In this document: one piece after another, positions 39,783-47,857 of the stretch
Layout of the letters: each line of letters begins with the position of its first letter
Numbering within the stretch: the first letter of the stretch is position 1
NCBI GenBank assembly: GCA_023137175.1
Contig: JAGLPU010000007.1
Span: 1 to 62,831, forward strand
Length of the DNA stretch: 62,831 nt
Origin: Candidatus Parcubacteria bacterium
GTDB lineage: Bacteria; Patescibacteriota; Minisyncoccia; Minisyncoccales; JAGLPU01
Reading direction: 5' to 3'
Program-made: the position numbers and the translations under genes
The notes under the pieces: model-generated
Told to the model about the DNA's origin: nothing
The model's input: only the letters and a program-made list of their open reading frames with translations
The model's database searches: none

Positions 39783-41028
39783 ACAAGAAAAATTTGATTT
39801 GGCAGTGATTGGAGGCGGGCCTGCGGGAATAATGGCCGCCGGCAGAGCGGCTGAGCTGGGAGCCAGGGTTGTTTTGATTGAAAAAAATAGAGAACTGGGC
39901 AAAAAGCTTTTATTGACAGGAAAGGGAAGATGTAATATCACTCAAGCAGAATTTGATCCATTAAAGCTGGCTCTTAAATTTGGCAGGACCGGCAAATTTC
40001 TTTTATCCGGATTTACTGTTTTTGGAGCCAGAGAAACTGTTGGATTTTTCAATAAAAGAGGCTTAAAGACCAAAGTGGAACAAGGAAGAAGAGTTTTTCC
40101 GCTTAAGGGTCGGTCTATTGATGTTCTTAATATTTTAACCGGATTTTTACGTCGTTATAAAGTGGAAATTATTACTTGCGCGGAAGTGACAGGCATAAAA
40201 GAGAAGGACGGTTCAATAAAAGAAATATCTTTAAAGGGCAAAGGAAAAATCATTGCTGATAATTATGTTATCGCCACTGGAGGAAAATCTCATCCTGAAA
40301 CAGGTTCTACCGGTATGGGAATCGGATGGGCTAAAATGCTCGGCCATTCAATAACAGAATTAAAACCGGCTTTAGTTCCTTTTGAGATCAAAGAAAAATG
40401 GGTTAAGCAACTGCAAGGGTTAGCCTTAAAAAATGTGAGCTTATCCGCTTCACAAGGAAAGAAAAAAGTTGTCAGACTGGGAGAAGTTTTGTTTACTCAT
40501 TTTGGCTTAAGCGGACCAATAGTTTTAGACATGAGCAGGGAAGTGGGAGAACTTTTGGAACAAGGAGAAGTCAGACTGCTGCTTGATTTAAAACCAGCTT
40601 TGGATTTTGAAAAATTAGACAAAAGAATTCAGCGTGATTTTGAAAAATACAGCAATAAATTATATAAAAATGCTTTATCTGATCTGCTTCCGCAAAAGAT
40701 AATTCCTTTTGTTCTCAAAGCGTCAGGGATCAAAGACGACAAATATGTTCGGGAAATTTCTCGAGAAGAAAGACACAAACTTGTAAAATTATTAAAAGGT
40801 TTGGAGATGACCATTAATCGGCTTTTGCCGTTCAGCAAGGCGATTACCACTTACGGAGGAGTTGATCTAAAAGAAATAGACTCTAAGACCATGAAATCCA
40901 AGTTGATCAGTAATCTGTTTTTTGCCGGAGAAATTATTAATCTGGACGGACCTACCGGAGGATATAATCTTCAGCTTTGCTGGACTACTGGCCGTGTTGC
41001 TGGAGAAAACGCGGCAAAAGTGTTATAA
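39769..41028 (+). CDS. HI0933-family flavoprotein (YhiN-like)
   Basis: A 419-residue FAD-dependent protein of the HI0933/YhiN family. The dinucleotide-binding motif is DLAVIGGGPAGIMAAGRAAE (about 10-29), the FAD ribose contact is VVLIEKNRELGKKLLLTGKG with GKGRCNIT (the family-specific motif), then FVEQGRRVFPLKG and the C-terminal GDxxD-type ITTYGGVDLKEID and FFAGEIINLDGPTGGYNLQ. Members have unknown substrates; an NADPH-dependent reduction is likely. Start ATG 39769 overlaps the helicase stop by 14 nt; a GTG at 39763 is an alternative. Probably co-transcribed with the helicase. Confidence 0.92.
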   Translation: MSKNKQEKFDLAVIGGGPAGIMAAGRAAELGARVVLIEKNRELGKKLLLTGKGRCNITQAEFDPLKLALKFGRTGKFLLSGFTVFGARETVGFFNKRGLKTKVEQGRRVFPLKGRSIDVLNILTGFLRRYKVEIITCAEVTGIKEKDGSIKEISLKGKGKIIADNYVIATGGKSHPETGSTGMGIGWAKMLGHSITELKPALVPFEIKEKWVKQLQGLALKNVSLSASQGKKKVVRLGEVLFTHFGLSGPIVLDMSREVGELLEQGEVRLLLDLKPALDFEKLDKRIQRDFEKYSNKLYKNALSDLLPQKIIPFVLKASGIKDDKYVREISREERHKLVKLLKGLEMTINRLLPFSKAITTYGGVDLKEIDSKTMKSKLISNLFFAGEIINLDGPTGGYNLQLCWTTGRVAGENAAKVL

Positions 41029-41135
41029 TTAAAATACCTTAGAGATTATATAAAATTTAATTTCAAGGTTCTGACAAAGTCAGGTTCTTATAATTAATAA
41101 AGTCGCTTTTATTATAATAATTTATATAAAATATT

Positions 41136-41468
41136 ATGGAAGAAATAAAAAAAGAACAAATAAAAGAAAAACAGCAGATGAACATAATGGCTTTTATCAG
41201 CTATTTAGGATTCTTTTGCTTGATTCCTATCTTAACTAAAGAAAAAGACGAATTTGCCCTCTTTCACGCCAAGCAAGGATTGGTTTTGTTCATCTGCGAG
41301 GCGGCTACTTGGATGGTTGTTGCGGTAATTCCTTTTTTCTTTCTTTTCGCCAACTTTATAGGAATTTGCTGGCTGATTTTAAGCCTTATCGGAATAGTGA
41401 ATGTCGTTAAAAACCAAAAACAAGAACTTCCTGTAATTGGACAATTTGCTGATAAATTTAAGATTTAA
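41136..41468 (+). CDS. DUF4870/Tic20-like membrane protein, 110 aa
   Basis: A 110-residue polytopic protein with three hydrophobic stretches (about residues 17-34, 45-70 and 71-92) and a charged N-terminus. NIMAFISYLGFFCLIPIL, HAKQGLVLFICE and the C-terminal VKNQKQELPVIGQF are typical of the DUF4870 family, found in many bacteria and archaea, without assigned function. A short leader with CTGAC-AAA-GTCAG lies before the ATG; no SD. The neighbouring gap (41469-41738) holds the structured RNA, whose promoter starts 12 nt after this gene's stop. Confidence 0.8.
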   Translation: MEEIKKEQIKEKQQMNIMAFISYLGFFCLIPILTKEKDEFALFHAKQGLVLFICEAATWMVVAVIPFFFLFANFIGICWLILSLIGIVNVVKNQKQELPVIGQFADKFKI

Positions 41469-41480
41469 AAAAGCTGGCCG

Positions 41481-41508
41481 TTGACAGAATTGATGGATGT
41501 GTTATATT
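41481..41508 (+). promoter_or_regulatory. Promoter of the structured RNA at 41515
   Basis: TTGACA (41481-41486), 16 nt, TATATT (41503-41508). Confidence 0.75.
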
Positions 41509-41514
41509 TTAATT

Positions 41515-41660
41515 ATAAAAACCGTCATTAAGAAGCTAGCTTTTCTGCCCACGGGCCCAAGTTTTTCAGAAATAACTTGAAAGAAAACCTAGCTTGATGT
41601 AAGCGGTATCATCGGTTTGCTGCGTTACCTAGTAACATTTTCAGCAACCGATTTTTTATA
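41515..41660 (+). ncRNA. Putative structured small RNA between the DUF4870 gene and proS
   Basis: A transcription unit of about 146 nt with promoter and terminator, without a plausible ORF. ACCG (41521-41524) pairs with CGGT (41603-41606), CAT with ATG, and AAGCTAG (41533-41539) with CTAGCTT (41589-41595). This encloses a loop region with TTTCTG / CAGAAA and CAAGTT / AACTTG alternatives and GCCC/GGGC. The last part is a two-level terminator, ATCGGTT-GCTG / CAGC-AACCGAT (41611-41652) with an inner GTTAC / GTAAC and T6. It could be a free small RNA or a leader of proS (ATG 41739). Confidence 0.6.
41611..41657 (+). terminator. Terminator of the structured RNA
   Basis: ATCGGTTtGCTG and CAGCAACCGAT form the stem; an inner GTTAC-CTA-GTAAC sits in the loop; TTTTTT follows. 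It lies 80 nt before the proS ATG. Confidence 0.88.
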
Positions 41661-41738
41661 TTTACGTCTTGAATATTTGATTCCTTGTTAAATCTCAGTT
41701 ATTATATTTATAAGTATAATAATTTATTTCTACAATAT

Positions 41739-42977
41739 ATGCTTTATTCAAAATTATTCAGCAAAAGCCTTAAGAATGTAAAAAAATACGATTCTCTAAA
41801 CGCGACCTTGCTTCAGAAAGGCGGGTTTATTGATCAAGTCATGGCCGGAGTATATAGTTACTTGCCTCTTGGTCTCCGCGTTCTTAGAAAAATTGAACAC
41901 ATTGTTCGTTCTGAGATGGATGCCATCGGCGGACAGGAAATTTTAATGCCGGTTCTTCATCCGAAAAAAAATTGGGAAAAAACAAACCGCTGGGATAACA
42001 TGGATATTTTATTCAAGCTTAAGGGAGCAGGAGATAAGGATTTCGCTTTAGGGCCTACACACGAAGAAATTGTTACGCCATTGGCGCAAAAAATGGTTTT
42101 TTCTTATAAAGATTTGCCAGTGGTTGTTTATCAAATTCAAGATAAGTTTAGAAACGAGCCTAGGGCGAAGTCGGGCATTCTGCGGGGCAGAGAATTTATT
42201 ATGAAAGATATGTATTCTTTCCATACGTCAGAAAAAGATATGGATGTATTCTATGAGCAAGTTGAGCGCGCCTATGAAACGATCTGGCAGCGGCTTGGCA
42301 TTGATAAAATTACATTAAAAACTTATGCTTCCGGCGGCAGTTTTTCAAAATATTCACATGAATATCAAACTTTATGCGATACCGGCGAAGACATAATTTA
42401 TATTTGTGATAAATGCAATGTGGCGATTAATAAAGAAATAGTTTCCGAACACAAAGCATGCATACAATGCGGAAACAAGGATTTGACAGAAAAAAAAGCG
42501 ATTGAAGCGGGGAATATCTTTAAGTTAAAAACCAAATTTTCAGATGCTTTTAATTTTAAATTTACTGACAAGGATGGAAAAGAAAAGGGCGTGGAAATGG
42601 GATGTTTCGGCCTTGGCGTGACGCGCGTAATGGGCATTTTGGCGGAATGCTTTAATGATGACAAAGGGCTTATTTGGCCTGAAAGTGTTTCTCCTTATAA
42701 AGTTCATCTTATCGGCTTAAATTTAGAGGATGAAGAAATCAAACAAAAAACTTTTGATGTTTATGAAAAATTGCAGTCGGCAGGGGTTGATGTTCTTTTT
42801 GATGACAGGGAGAACATGTCTGCCGGTGAAAAATTCGCTGATGCGGATCTGGTCGGGATAACCTGGCGGGCTGTAAGCTCAAAGCGAACAGGAGATAAGA
42901 TTGAAGTTAAAAAAAGAAGGGACGCAGAAGGAAAATTAATGCCAATTCAAGATTTGTTGAAAATGGTTGCTGATTAA
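41739..42977 (+). CDS. proS: Prolyl-tRNA synthetase, short form
   Basis: A 412-residue class II synthetase that charges tRNA-Pro. Motif 1 (DSLNATLLQKGGFIDQVMAG, with VYSYLPLGLRVLRKIE), motif 2 FRNEPRAKSGILRGREFIMKD (about residues 132-152) and motif 3 GCFGLGVTRVMGILAE (about 289-304) are present, and the C-terminal anticodon-binding domain runs from about 320. It is shorter than E. coli ProRS (about 570) because the INS editing domain between motifs 2 and 3 is reduced to a small cysteine-containing insertion (CDKCNVAI, CIQCGNKD). The frame extends to 41685, but ATG 41739 is the better start; it lies 18 nt after TATAAT 41715-41720. Confidence 0.95.
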   Translation: MLYSKLFSKSLKNVKKYDSLNATLLQKGGFIDQVMAGVYSYLPLGLRVLRKIEHIVRSEMDAIGGQEILMPVLHPKKNWEKTNRWDNMDILFKLKGAGDKDFALGPTHEEIVTPLAQKMVFSYKDLPVVVYQIQDKFRNEPRAKSGILRGREFIMKDMYSFHTSEKDMDVFYEQVERAYETIWQRLGIDKITLKTYASGGSFSKYSHEYQTLCDTGEDIIYICDKCNVAINKEIVSEHKACIQCGNKDLTEKKAIEAGNIFKLKTKFSDAFNFKFTDKDGKEKGVEMGCFGLGVTRVMGILAECFNDDKGLIWPESVSPYKVHLIGLNLEDEEIKQKTFDVYEKLQSAGVDVLFDDRENMSAGEKFADADLVGITWRAVSSKRTGDKIEVKKRRDAEGKLMPIQDLLKMVAD

Positions 42978-42981
42978 CCCC

Positions 42982-43010
42982 TTGACAAAAATAGCTCTTT
43001 GGTATATACA
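42982..43010 (+). promoter_or_regulatory. Promoter of the RRM gene
   Basis: TTGACA (42982-42987), 17 nt, TATACA (43005-43010). It lies just after the proS stop. Confidence 0.75.
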
Positions 43011-43016
43011 TATAAT

Positions 43017-43159
43017 GTATTTCTTTTTGTTATAAAAGAATATCGTGCTTATTAAGTTTTCCTTATATTTTAATATAGTGAGAAAGTTAAGAGTAGGTCG
43101 TTAACTAATAAATTAACTTCGATCTGTCCCGCTTTGGCGGGATGACGCGGAGTAAAAAA
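43017..43159 (+). promoter_or_regulatory. Long 5' leader of the RRM protein gene with a hairpin next to the SD
   Basis: About 140 nt of AT-rich leader. GTTAA / TTAAC (about 43100-43117) and the GC stem TCCCGC (43127-43132), TTTG, GCGGGA (43137-43142) precede the SD GGAG (43149-43152). Long structured leaders are known for cold-shock and RNA-binding protein genes; whether this one is temperature- or self-controlled is an inference. Confidence 0.55.
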
Positions 43160-43444
43160 ATGGAAAAGAAATTATACGTAGGTAACCTCCCTTATGAGAC
43201 CAGTGAAGATAATCTTAAAGAATTATTTTCTGAAGCTGGTACAGTTGAATCTGCTGCTATTATCATGGATAAATTTTCAGGCAGATCAAAAGGATTTGGT
43301 TTCGTAGAAATGTCTACAGAAGAAGAAGCTCAAAAAGCTATTGATGATCTTAATGGCAAAGAGCTTGAAGGAAGAGGCATTATTGTAAACGAAGCTAGAC
43401 CAATGGAGAAAAAACCTTTCAGAGATTCTAACCCTACTGAGTAG
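43160..43444 (+). CDS. RNA-recognition-motif (RRM) RNA-binding protein
   Basis: A 94-residue single-RRM protein, MEKKLYVGNLPYETSEDNLKELF. RNP2 is LYVGNL (about residues 5-10) and RNP1 is KGFGFVEM (about 44-51), with the aromatic residues Y6 and F46/F48 that stack on RNA bases, then the usual alpha2-beta4 part AQKAIDDLNGKELEGRGIIVNEARP. Bacterial homologues (Rbp) are cold-induced RNA-binding proteins in cyanobacteria and are common in CPR. ATG 43160 is set by the SD at 43149; a longer frame from 43142 begins inside the leader hairpin. A short charged tail follows the RRM. Possibly an RNA chaperone. Confidence 0.93.
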   Translation: MEKKLYVGNLPYETSEDNLKELFSEAGTVESAAIIMDKFSGRSKGFGFVEMSTEEEAQKAIDDLNGKELEGRGIIVNEARPMEKKPFRDSNPTE

Positions 43445-43464
43445 GACAGTTTCTTAAAACAAGT

Positions 43465-43492
43465 AAAAGCCCCCGCAAGGGGGCTTTTTGTT
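43465..43492 (+). terminator. Terminator of the RRM gene
   Basis: AAAAGCCCCC, GCAA tetraloop, GGGGGCTTTTT. Confidence 0.95.
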
Positions 43493-43510
43493 TTTAAAAT
43501 AATTTTAGGC

Positions 43511-43516
43511 TATAAT
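43511..43516 (+). promoter_or_regulatory. -10 element of the hydrogenase operon
   Basis: Perfect TATAAT, 8 nt before ATG 43525, no -35 identified; the mRNA would be almost leaderless. Confidence 0.5.
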
Positions 43517-43524
43517 AAAGAATA

Positions 43525-44481
43525 ATGAAAATTATTAGTGAGATAAAAAGGCATAATCTTTTAGGACGCAGCGGAGCGGCTTTCCCCACAGCTTTAAAAT
43601 GGGAGCTGGTTTCCAAAGCAAAAGCAAAAGAGAAGTACATAATTTGCAATGGTTCTGAAGGAGACCCGGGGGCTTTTAAGGATGGCTTTATTCTGGAGAA
43701 CTATCCCCAAGAAGTTATCGCCGGCATAAAAATTGCTCTGGAGGCTATAGATAACAGTTCAGCCTATCTTTATCTGCGCAAGGATTATTATAAGAAATTT
43801 GATAAAAAATTGATTAAGGGTTTAGATATAAAACTTTTTAAGAAAACCGGAGGATATCTGGCAGGCGAAGAAACATCTGTTTGCGCGGCCATTGAAGGAG
43901 AGAGGCCGGAACCGAGAATAAAGCCGCCTTTTCCCAGCGAATCCGGGTTATGGGGATGTCCGACTTTGATTAATAATGTTGAAACATTTTATTGTGTGGC
44001 TAAGATTGCTCAGGGAAAATACGAGAAAAAGCGCTTCTATTCAATCAGTGGCGCAGTAAAGAATCAAGGAGTTTATGAGCTTCCTTTGTCTTGGTCAATT
44101 GAACGCATTCTAGCTGAAACAGGCAATCTTCCCAAAGGAAAGTTTTTTCTTCAGGCTGGCGGAAAAGCACTGGGAGAAGTCTTATTGCCCAGCGAATTAA
44201 AACGCCAAGTAAAGGGCTTGGGAGCAATAGTTGTCTATGATTCCAAGACAGATGCCATGGCTTTATTGAGAAAAATGGTTGAATTCTTTTTGGTTGCTAA
44301 TTGCGATAAATGCACTCCTTGCAGGGAGGGAATATACCGAATAGGGCAAATGGTAAAAAAGGGAGAAATAGACAAAAAGGCGCTAGCTGATATTTTTTTT
44401 GTTTTGGAGAACACCAGCTTTTGCGCTTTGGGCAGTGGTTCAGTTCTTCCTCTTAAAAGTTTAATTAATAAACTGTTATGA
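43525..44481 (+). CDS. NuoF/HydB-like FMN-, NAD- and Fe-S-binding hydrogenase subunit
   Basis: A 318-residue protein with the NuoF (51 kDa) core: GRSGAAFPTALKW (about 13-25), ICNGSEGDPGAF (about 40-51, FMN site), GYLAGEETSV (about 112-121), GCPTLINNVETF, and a [4Fe-4S] set CDKCTPCREG (about 252-261) plus FCALG near the C-terminus. It passes electrons between NAD(P)H and the hydrogenase subunit. It lacks the N-terminal thioredoxin-like [2Fe-2S] domain and the C-terminal ferredoxin extension of larger HydB proteins. It overlaps HydA by 4 nt (ATGA). A separate HydC/NuoE-like subunit is not seen, so this may be a two-subunit enzyme. Confidence 0.9.
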   Translation: MKIISEIKRHNLLGRSGAAFPTALKWELVSKAKAKEKYIICNGSEGDPGAFKDGFILENYPQEVIAGIKIALEAIDNSSAYLYLRKDYYKKFDKKLIKGLDIKLFKKTGGYLAGEETSVCAAIEGERPEPRIKPPFPSESGLWGCPTLINNVETFYCVAKIAQGKYEKKRFYSISGAVKNQGVYELPLSWSIERILAETGNLPKGKFFLQAGGKALGEVLLPSELKRQVKGLGAIVVYDSKTDAMALLRKMVEFFLVANCDKCTPCREGIYRIGQMVKKGEIDKKALADIFFVLENTSFCALGSGSVLPLKSLINKLL

Positions 44482-46142
44482 AAATTACTATTAATAAGAA
44501 AAAAGTTACCGCTGCGCCGGAAGAAACAATTTTGGATGTCGCCAAGAAAGAGGGAATTGAAATTCCAGCTCTTTGTTTCCACAGTGATTTAAAAATAAAA
44601 GCCAGCTGTCGGCTTTGCTTGGTGGAGATAAAAGGAAGACCAGGCCTGTATACCGCCTGCTCAACAAAAGTGGAGCCGGGAATGGAGATTGTCACTGAAT
44701 CAGTGAAAATCAATAAAGCTAGAAGGATTAATTTGGAATTAATATTTGCCCAGCATCAAGAAGAGTGCAATGACTGCGTGATGAATTTTAATTGTGAGTT
44801 ATTGGGATTGGCGCGCAAATATAAGATCAATATCAACAGGTTTGACGATAGGAAAAAAGGACTGCCGGTTTATGAGTTCGGTCCTTCCCTGATTTTTGAC
44901 AGTTCCAAGTGCATTGATTGCGGCAATTGCATTGATGTTTGCCAGCAGCAAGGAATAGGCTATTTAGAAAAGAAGGAAAAAGGAAATCTTTATCGTGTTG
45001 TCCCCGCTAAAAACAAAGAGTGTATTTATTGCGGCCAATGCTTGGTCCATTGTCCTGCCGGAGCATTTGAAGCAGTCGGAGAATTTGAAGATATAGCCAA
45101 GCCATTGGAAGATAAAAATAAAGTTGTTGTTTTCCAGATTGCTCCTTCTATCAGGAGCAGTATTGGCGAAGAGTTTGGTTTGCCTCATGGCTCAGTGGTA
45201 ACGGAAAAAATTGTGGCCGGCATTAAAGAACTGGGAGTTGATAAAGTTTTTGATGTTTGCGTGGGCGCGGACATTACCACTATTGAAGAATCTCTTGAGC
45301 TGATAGAGCGGTTGGAAAGCAAAAAGAATCTGCCTATGTTTACTTCCTGCTGCCCGGCATGGGTAAGGTTTATTGAGTCTTATCATCCGGAACTTGTTCC
45401 TAATTTGACCACAGTCAGATCTCCTCAAATTATTCTGGGTGGTTTGATAAAAACTTATTGGGCTCAACAGGAAAAGATTGATCCTGAGAGAATAACAGTT
45501 GTTTCTATAATGCCTTGTGTCGCTAAGAAATATGAAATAACGAGAGAAGAGCTAAACATTAATGGGTTAAGGCCAGTTGATTACGTCTTGACTACTCGCG
45601 AATTAGCCAAACTTTTTAAAAGAAAGAACATTGATTTGAAGAATATAAAACCGCAAAAAATAGACAATCCCTTGGGACTTCCTACCGGAGCGGGTGTTAT
45701 TTACGGAGCGTCCGGTGGAGTAATGGAATCAGCCTTGCGCACAACTTACAAGAAGCTGACAGGAAAGAAATTATTAAAAGTAGAATTTAAGCAGATAGCC
45801 GAGAGAACCAAAGCAGCGGAAGTTAAGATAGGCAATCAACTAATTAAAGTGGCCACAGTAAGCGGCATCGGTAACGCTAAAAAGATCTTAGAAAATAATC
45901 CATATGATTATGTCGAAGTAATGGCTTGTCCGGGAGGCTGTATTGGCGGCGGAGGTCAGCCAATGCTTGCTGATGAGGAAATCAGGAAGAAAAGAGCGGC
46001 TAGTCTTTTCAAAATTGACAGCCGGAAAAAAATAAGATTTGCCGATGAAAATCCAATAGTAAAAAAACTATATCAAAAGTTTTTAAAAGATAAAAAGATA
46101 GTCCACTCTATCTGCCATACAAAATTCTATGAACAAAACTAA
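44478..46142 (+). CDS. hydA: [FeFe]-hydrogenase, HydA-like, NAD(P)-linked/bifurcating type
   Basis: A 554-residue hydrogenase. In order: a [2Fe-2S] domain with C-x10-C-x2-C-x12-C (CFHSDLKIKASCRLC, about residues 34-48, then C61), a His-Cys3 [4Fe-4S] site (HQEECNDCVMNFNC), two bacterial ferredoxin clusters (CIDCGNCIDVC, CIYCGQCLVHC), and the H-cluster domain with L1 FTSCCPAWV (about 289-297), L2 IMPCVAKKYE and L3 ACPGGCIGGGGQP (about 476-488). Proton-transfer Cys of TSCCP is present, so it looks catalytically complete. It makes or consumes hydrogen in the cytoplasm. HydE, F and G maturases are not in this window. Confidence 0.95.
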   Translation: MKITINKKKVTAAPEETILDVAKKEGIEIPALCFHSDLKIKASCRLCLVEIKGRPGLYTACSTKVEPGMEIVTESVKINKARRINLELIFAQHQEECNDCVMNFNCELLGLARKYKININRFDDRKKGLPVYEFGPSLIFDSSKCIDCGNCIDVCQQQGIGYLEKKEKGNLYRVVPAKNKECIYCGQCLVHCPAGAFEAVGEFEDIAKPLEDKNKVVVFQIAPSIRSSIGEEFGLPHGSVVTEKIVAGIKELGVDKVFDVCVGADITTIEESLELIERLESKKNLPMFTSCCPAWVRFIESYHPELVPNLTTVRSPQIILGGLIKTYWAQQEKIDPERITVVSIMPCVAKKYEITREELNINGLRPVDYVLTTRELAKLFKRKNIDLKNIKPQKIDNPLGLPTGAGVIYGASGGVMESALRTTYKKLTGKKLLKVEFKQIAERTKAAEVKIGNQLIKVATVSGIGNAKKILENNPYDYVEVMACPGGCIGGGGQPMLADEEIRKKRAASLFKIDSRKKIRFADENPIVKKLYQKFLKDKKIVHSICHTKFYEQN

Positions 46143-46638
46143 GACTTTGACACTGAGAAAAGAAATTGTTTTAGCCCAATTTATGGCTTTAACGGGGATA
46201 GCCGTTGCAGCGCCTTTATTCGGCAACCAGTTTGTTGCCGGTTCTATTGTCAACGCCACTCTTTTCATCGCGGTTGCAGTTTTGGGCTGGCGAACAGCAA
46301 TTTTAGTGGGGACAATTCCCAGCATCATTGCTTTGAGCGTCGGACTTTTGCCGCTTGTTTTGACACCAATGGTTCCCTTTATTATCACTGCTAATGCTAT
46401 TTTAATTTTAGCCTATACTTTTTCTTTAAAAAATAACTATTGGCTGAAAGTTATTTTCGCCGGTTTTTTAAAGTTTGCTTTCCTGCTTTTTACCAGTTCA
46501 ATCATTATCAACTTGTTTCTGCCGGAAAAAGTTGCGGCCAATGTTGCGGCTATGATGAGCTGGCCTCAGTTCTTAACCGCTTCAATAGGAGGATTGTTGG
46601 CTTATTTCTTTCTCAAAGCAATCAAGAAGTATGATTAA
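46129..46638 (+). CDS. Six-helix membrane protein linked to [FeFe]-hydrogenase; ECF S-component-like
   Basis: A 169-residue polytopic protein with five to six hydrophobic segments (about residues 12-33, 36-52, 57-70, 76-97, 106-128, 142-165), including GNQFVAGSIVNATLFIAVAVLGWRTAIL, a pattern like substrate-capture subunits of ECF transporters. Small membrane proteins of this kind commonly follow hydA in genomes and are sometimes annotated only as iron hydrogenase, without known function. It overlaps hydA by 14 nt and the next gene by 8 nt, so it is translationally coupled. Supplying a cofactor or metabolite for the hydrogenase is speculative. Confidence 0.7.
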   Translation: MNKTKTLTLRKEIVLAQFMALTGIAVAAPLFGNQFVAGSIVNATLFIAVAVLGWRTAILVGTIPSIIALSVGLLPLVLTPMVPFIITANAILILAYTFSLKNNYWLKVIFAGFLKFAFLLFTSSIIINLFLPEKVAANVAAMMSWPQFLTASIGGLLAYFFLKAIKKYD

Positions 46639-47857
46639 AGATTTGAAAGTTTCTTATTTTTTAGCCTTAAAAGCTATCACCAGGGGGAATAAGGGGACTC
46701 TTATTTTAACAGTCTTAATTTTAGCTTTGTCTTTTATTAATCTCAGTTTTATTCCCTCTCTTTTATCCGGCGTAGTGGATTCAATGAATAAGCAGTCCGT
46801 AAATAATCTTTTTGCCAATATTATTATTGAGCCGGGAGAAGACGAAACATATATTAAGCGAGTATCAAACTTGCAAAGCAAAATTAATTCTGTTCCAGGA
46901 GTAATAGGCAGTTCCGCACATTATGACGTGGGAGCGGTTTTTAGTTATGATGAAGATAGGAACGGTAAAGATGTAAAAACTGGAAGCTGGGGAGTAAGAT
47001 CTATAAATTTAGAAGATGAAAAACGAATAACCACAACTTATCAGATGGTGGTGGAGGGCGAATATTTGGAAGAAGGTAATCGAGACAAGATTATTATTGG
47101 CAAAGAAATATCCGGTACCTATGGATCCGAGCTTGAACACAGATCTTTAAAGGGTGTAAAAGTAGGAGACGAATTGACTTTAACTTTTAATAACGGAATT
47201 CAAAGAGAGTATGAAGTTAAAGGCATTTTTAATTCTAAAAATGTGCAGGTCGACACCATGGCTTTTATCACTGAAAGAGAAATGGAATCTGTTTTAAAAT
47301 TAAACGATCGAGCTTCAGAAATTATAGTAAAAATTGAGCAGACTGGAGAAGAGGATAGGTACATTGAAAAATTTAGGAGCATGGGAATTGTTAAGGAAGA
47401 GATTAAGTCTTGGACAGAATATATGGGCATGGCTCAAAGCATGATTAAAAGTTTTGCCATAGTTAAGCTGATATTAGTGGCAATCGGGTTGCTGGTAGCC
47501 GCTATTACTATTTTTATTGTTATTTTTGTTAATGTTGTTAATCGCAGAAAACAAATAGGAATTTTAAAGGCTATCGGAATGAGGGAGGAAATTATTGTCA
47601 GGTCTTATATCTTACAGTCTTTTTTCTACGCCGTGTGTGGCGTTGGATTAGGATTTATTTTAATGAACTTTTTAATTGTTCCTTATTTTATCGCTTATCC
47701 CTTAAGTTTCCCCTTTGGTCTCGTTAATTTAATTGTGAACCCGAGAGATTTGTTTGTCAGCAGTCTTAGTCTCATAGTTGCTTCTCTCATTGGCGGTTTT
47801 ATTCCTTCTTGGCGGGCAGCTAAAGAAAGTATTATTAATGCTATTTGGGGATCATGA
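46631..47857 (+). CDS. ABC transporter permease, FtsX/MacB/LolCE-like
   Basis: A 408-residue permease with an N-terminal helix (about residues 21-41), a large extracytoplasmic MacB-type periplasmic core (about 45-265, GSSAHYDVGAVF to SWTEYMGMAQ), and three C-terminal helices (about 275-305, 325-350, 370-390) with the FtsX-fold motif VNRRKQIGILKAIGMREEIIV. Such systems move lipoproteins, peptides or antibiotics, or use mechanotransmission. ATGA overlap links it to the following ATPase. It overlaps the hydrogenase-linked gene by 8 nt, so it is transcribed with the hydrogenase despite no obvious functional tie. Confidence 0.9.
   Translation: MIKDLKVSYFLALKAITRGNKGTLILTVLILALSFINLSFIPSLLSGVVDSMNKQSVNNLFANIIIEPGEDETYIKRVSNLQSKINSVPGVIGSSAHYDVGAVFSYDEDRNGKDVKTGSWGVRSINLEDEKRITTTYQMVVEGEYLEEGNRDKIIIGKEISGTYGSELEHRSLKGVKVGDELTLTFNNGIQREYEVKGIFNSKNVQVDTMAFITEREMESVLKLNDRASEIIVKIEQTGEEDRYIEKFRSMGIVKEEIKSWTEYMGMAQSMIKSFAIVKLILVAIGLLVAAITIFIVIFVNVVNRRKQIGILKAIGMREEIIVRSYILQSFFYAVCGVGLGFILMNFLIVPYFIAYPLSFPFGLVNLIVNPRDLFVSSLSLIVASLIGGFIPSWRAAKESIINAIWGS

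Noticed and set aside
41481..41738. T-box riboswitch upstream of proS
   Set aside because: The expected AGGGTGGnACCGCG T-box and the specifier-stem motifs are absent. The terminator ends 80 nt before the ATG, which is consistent with a leader but not with a T-box.
43142..43159. Upstream start of the RRM protein (MTRSKK)
   Set aside because: The ATG at 43142 lies in the leader hairpin; the SD GGAG favours 43160.
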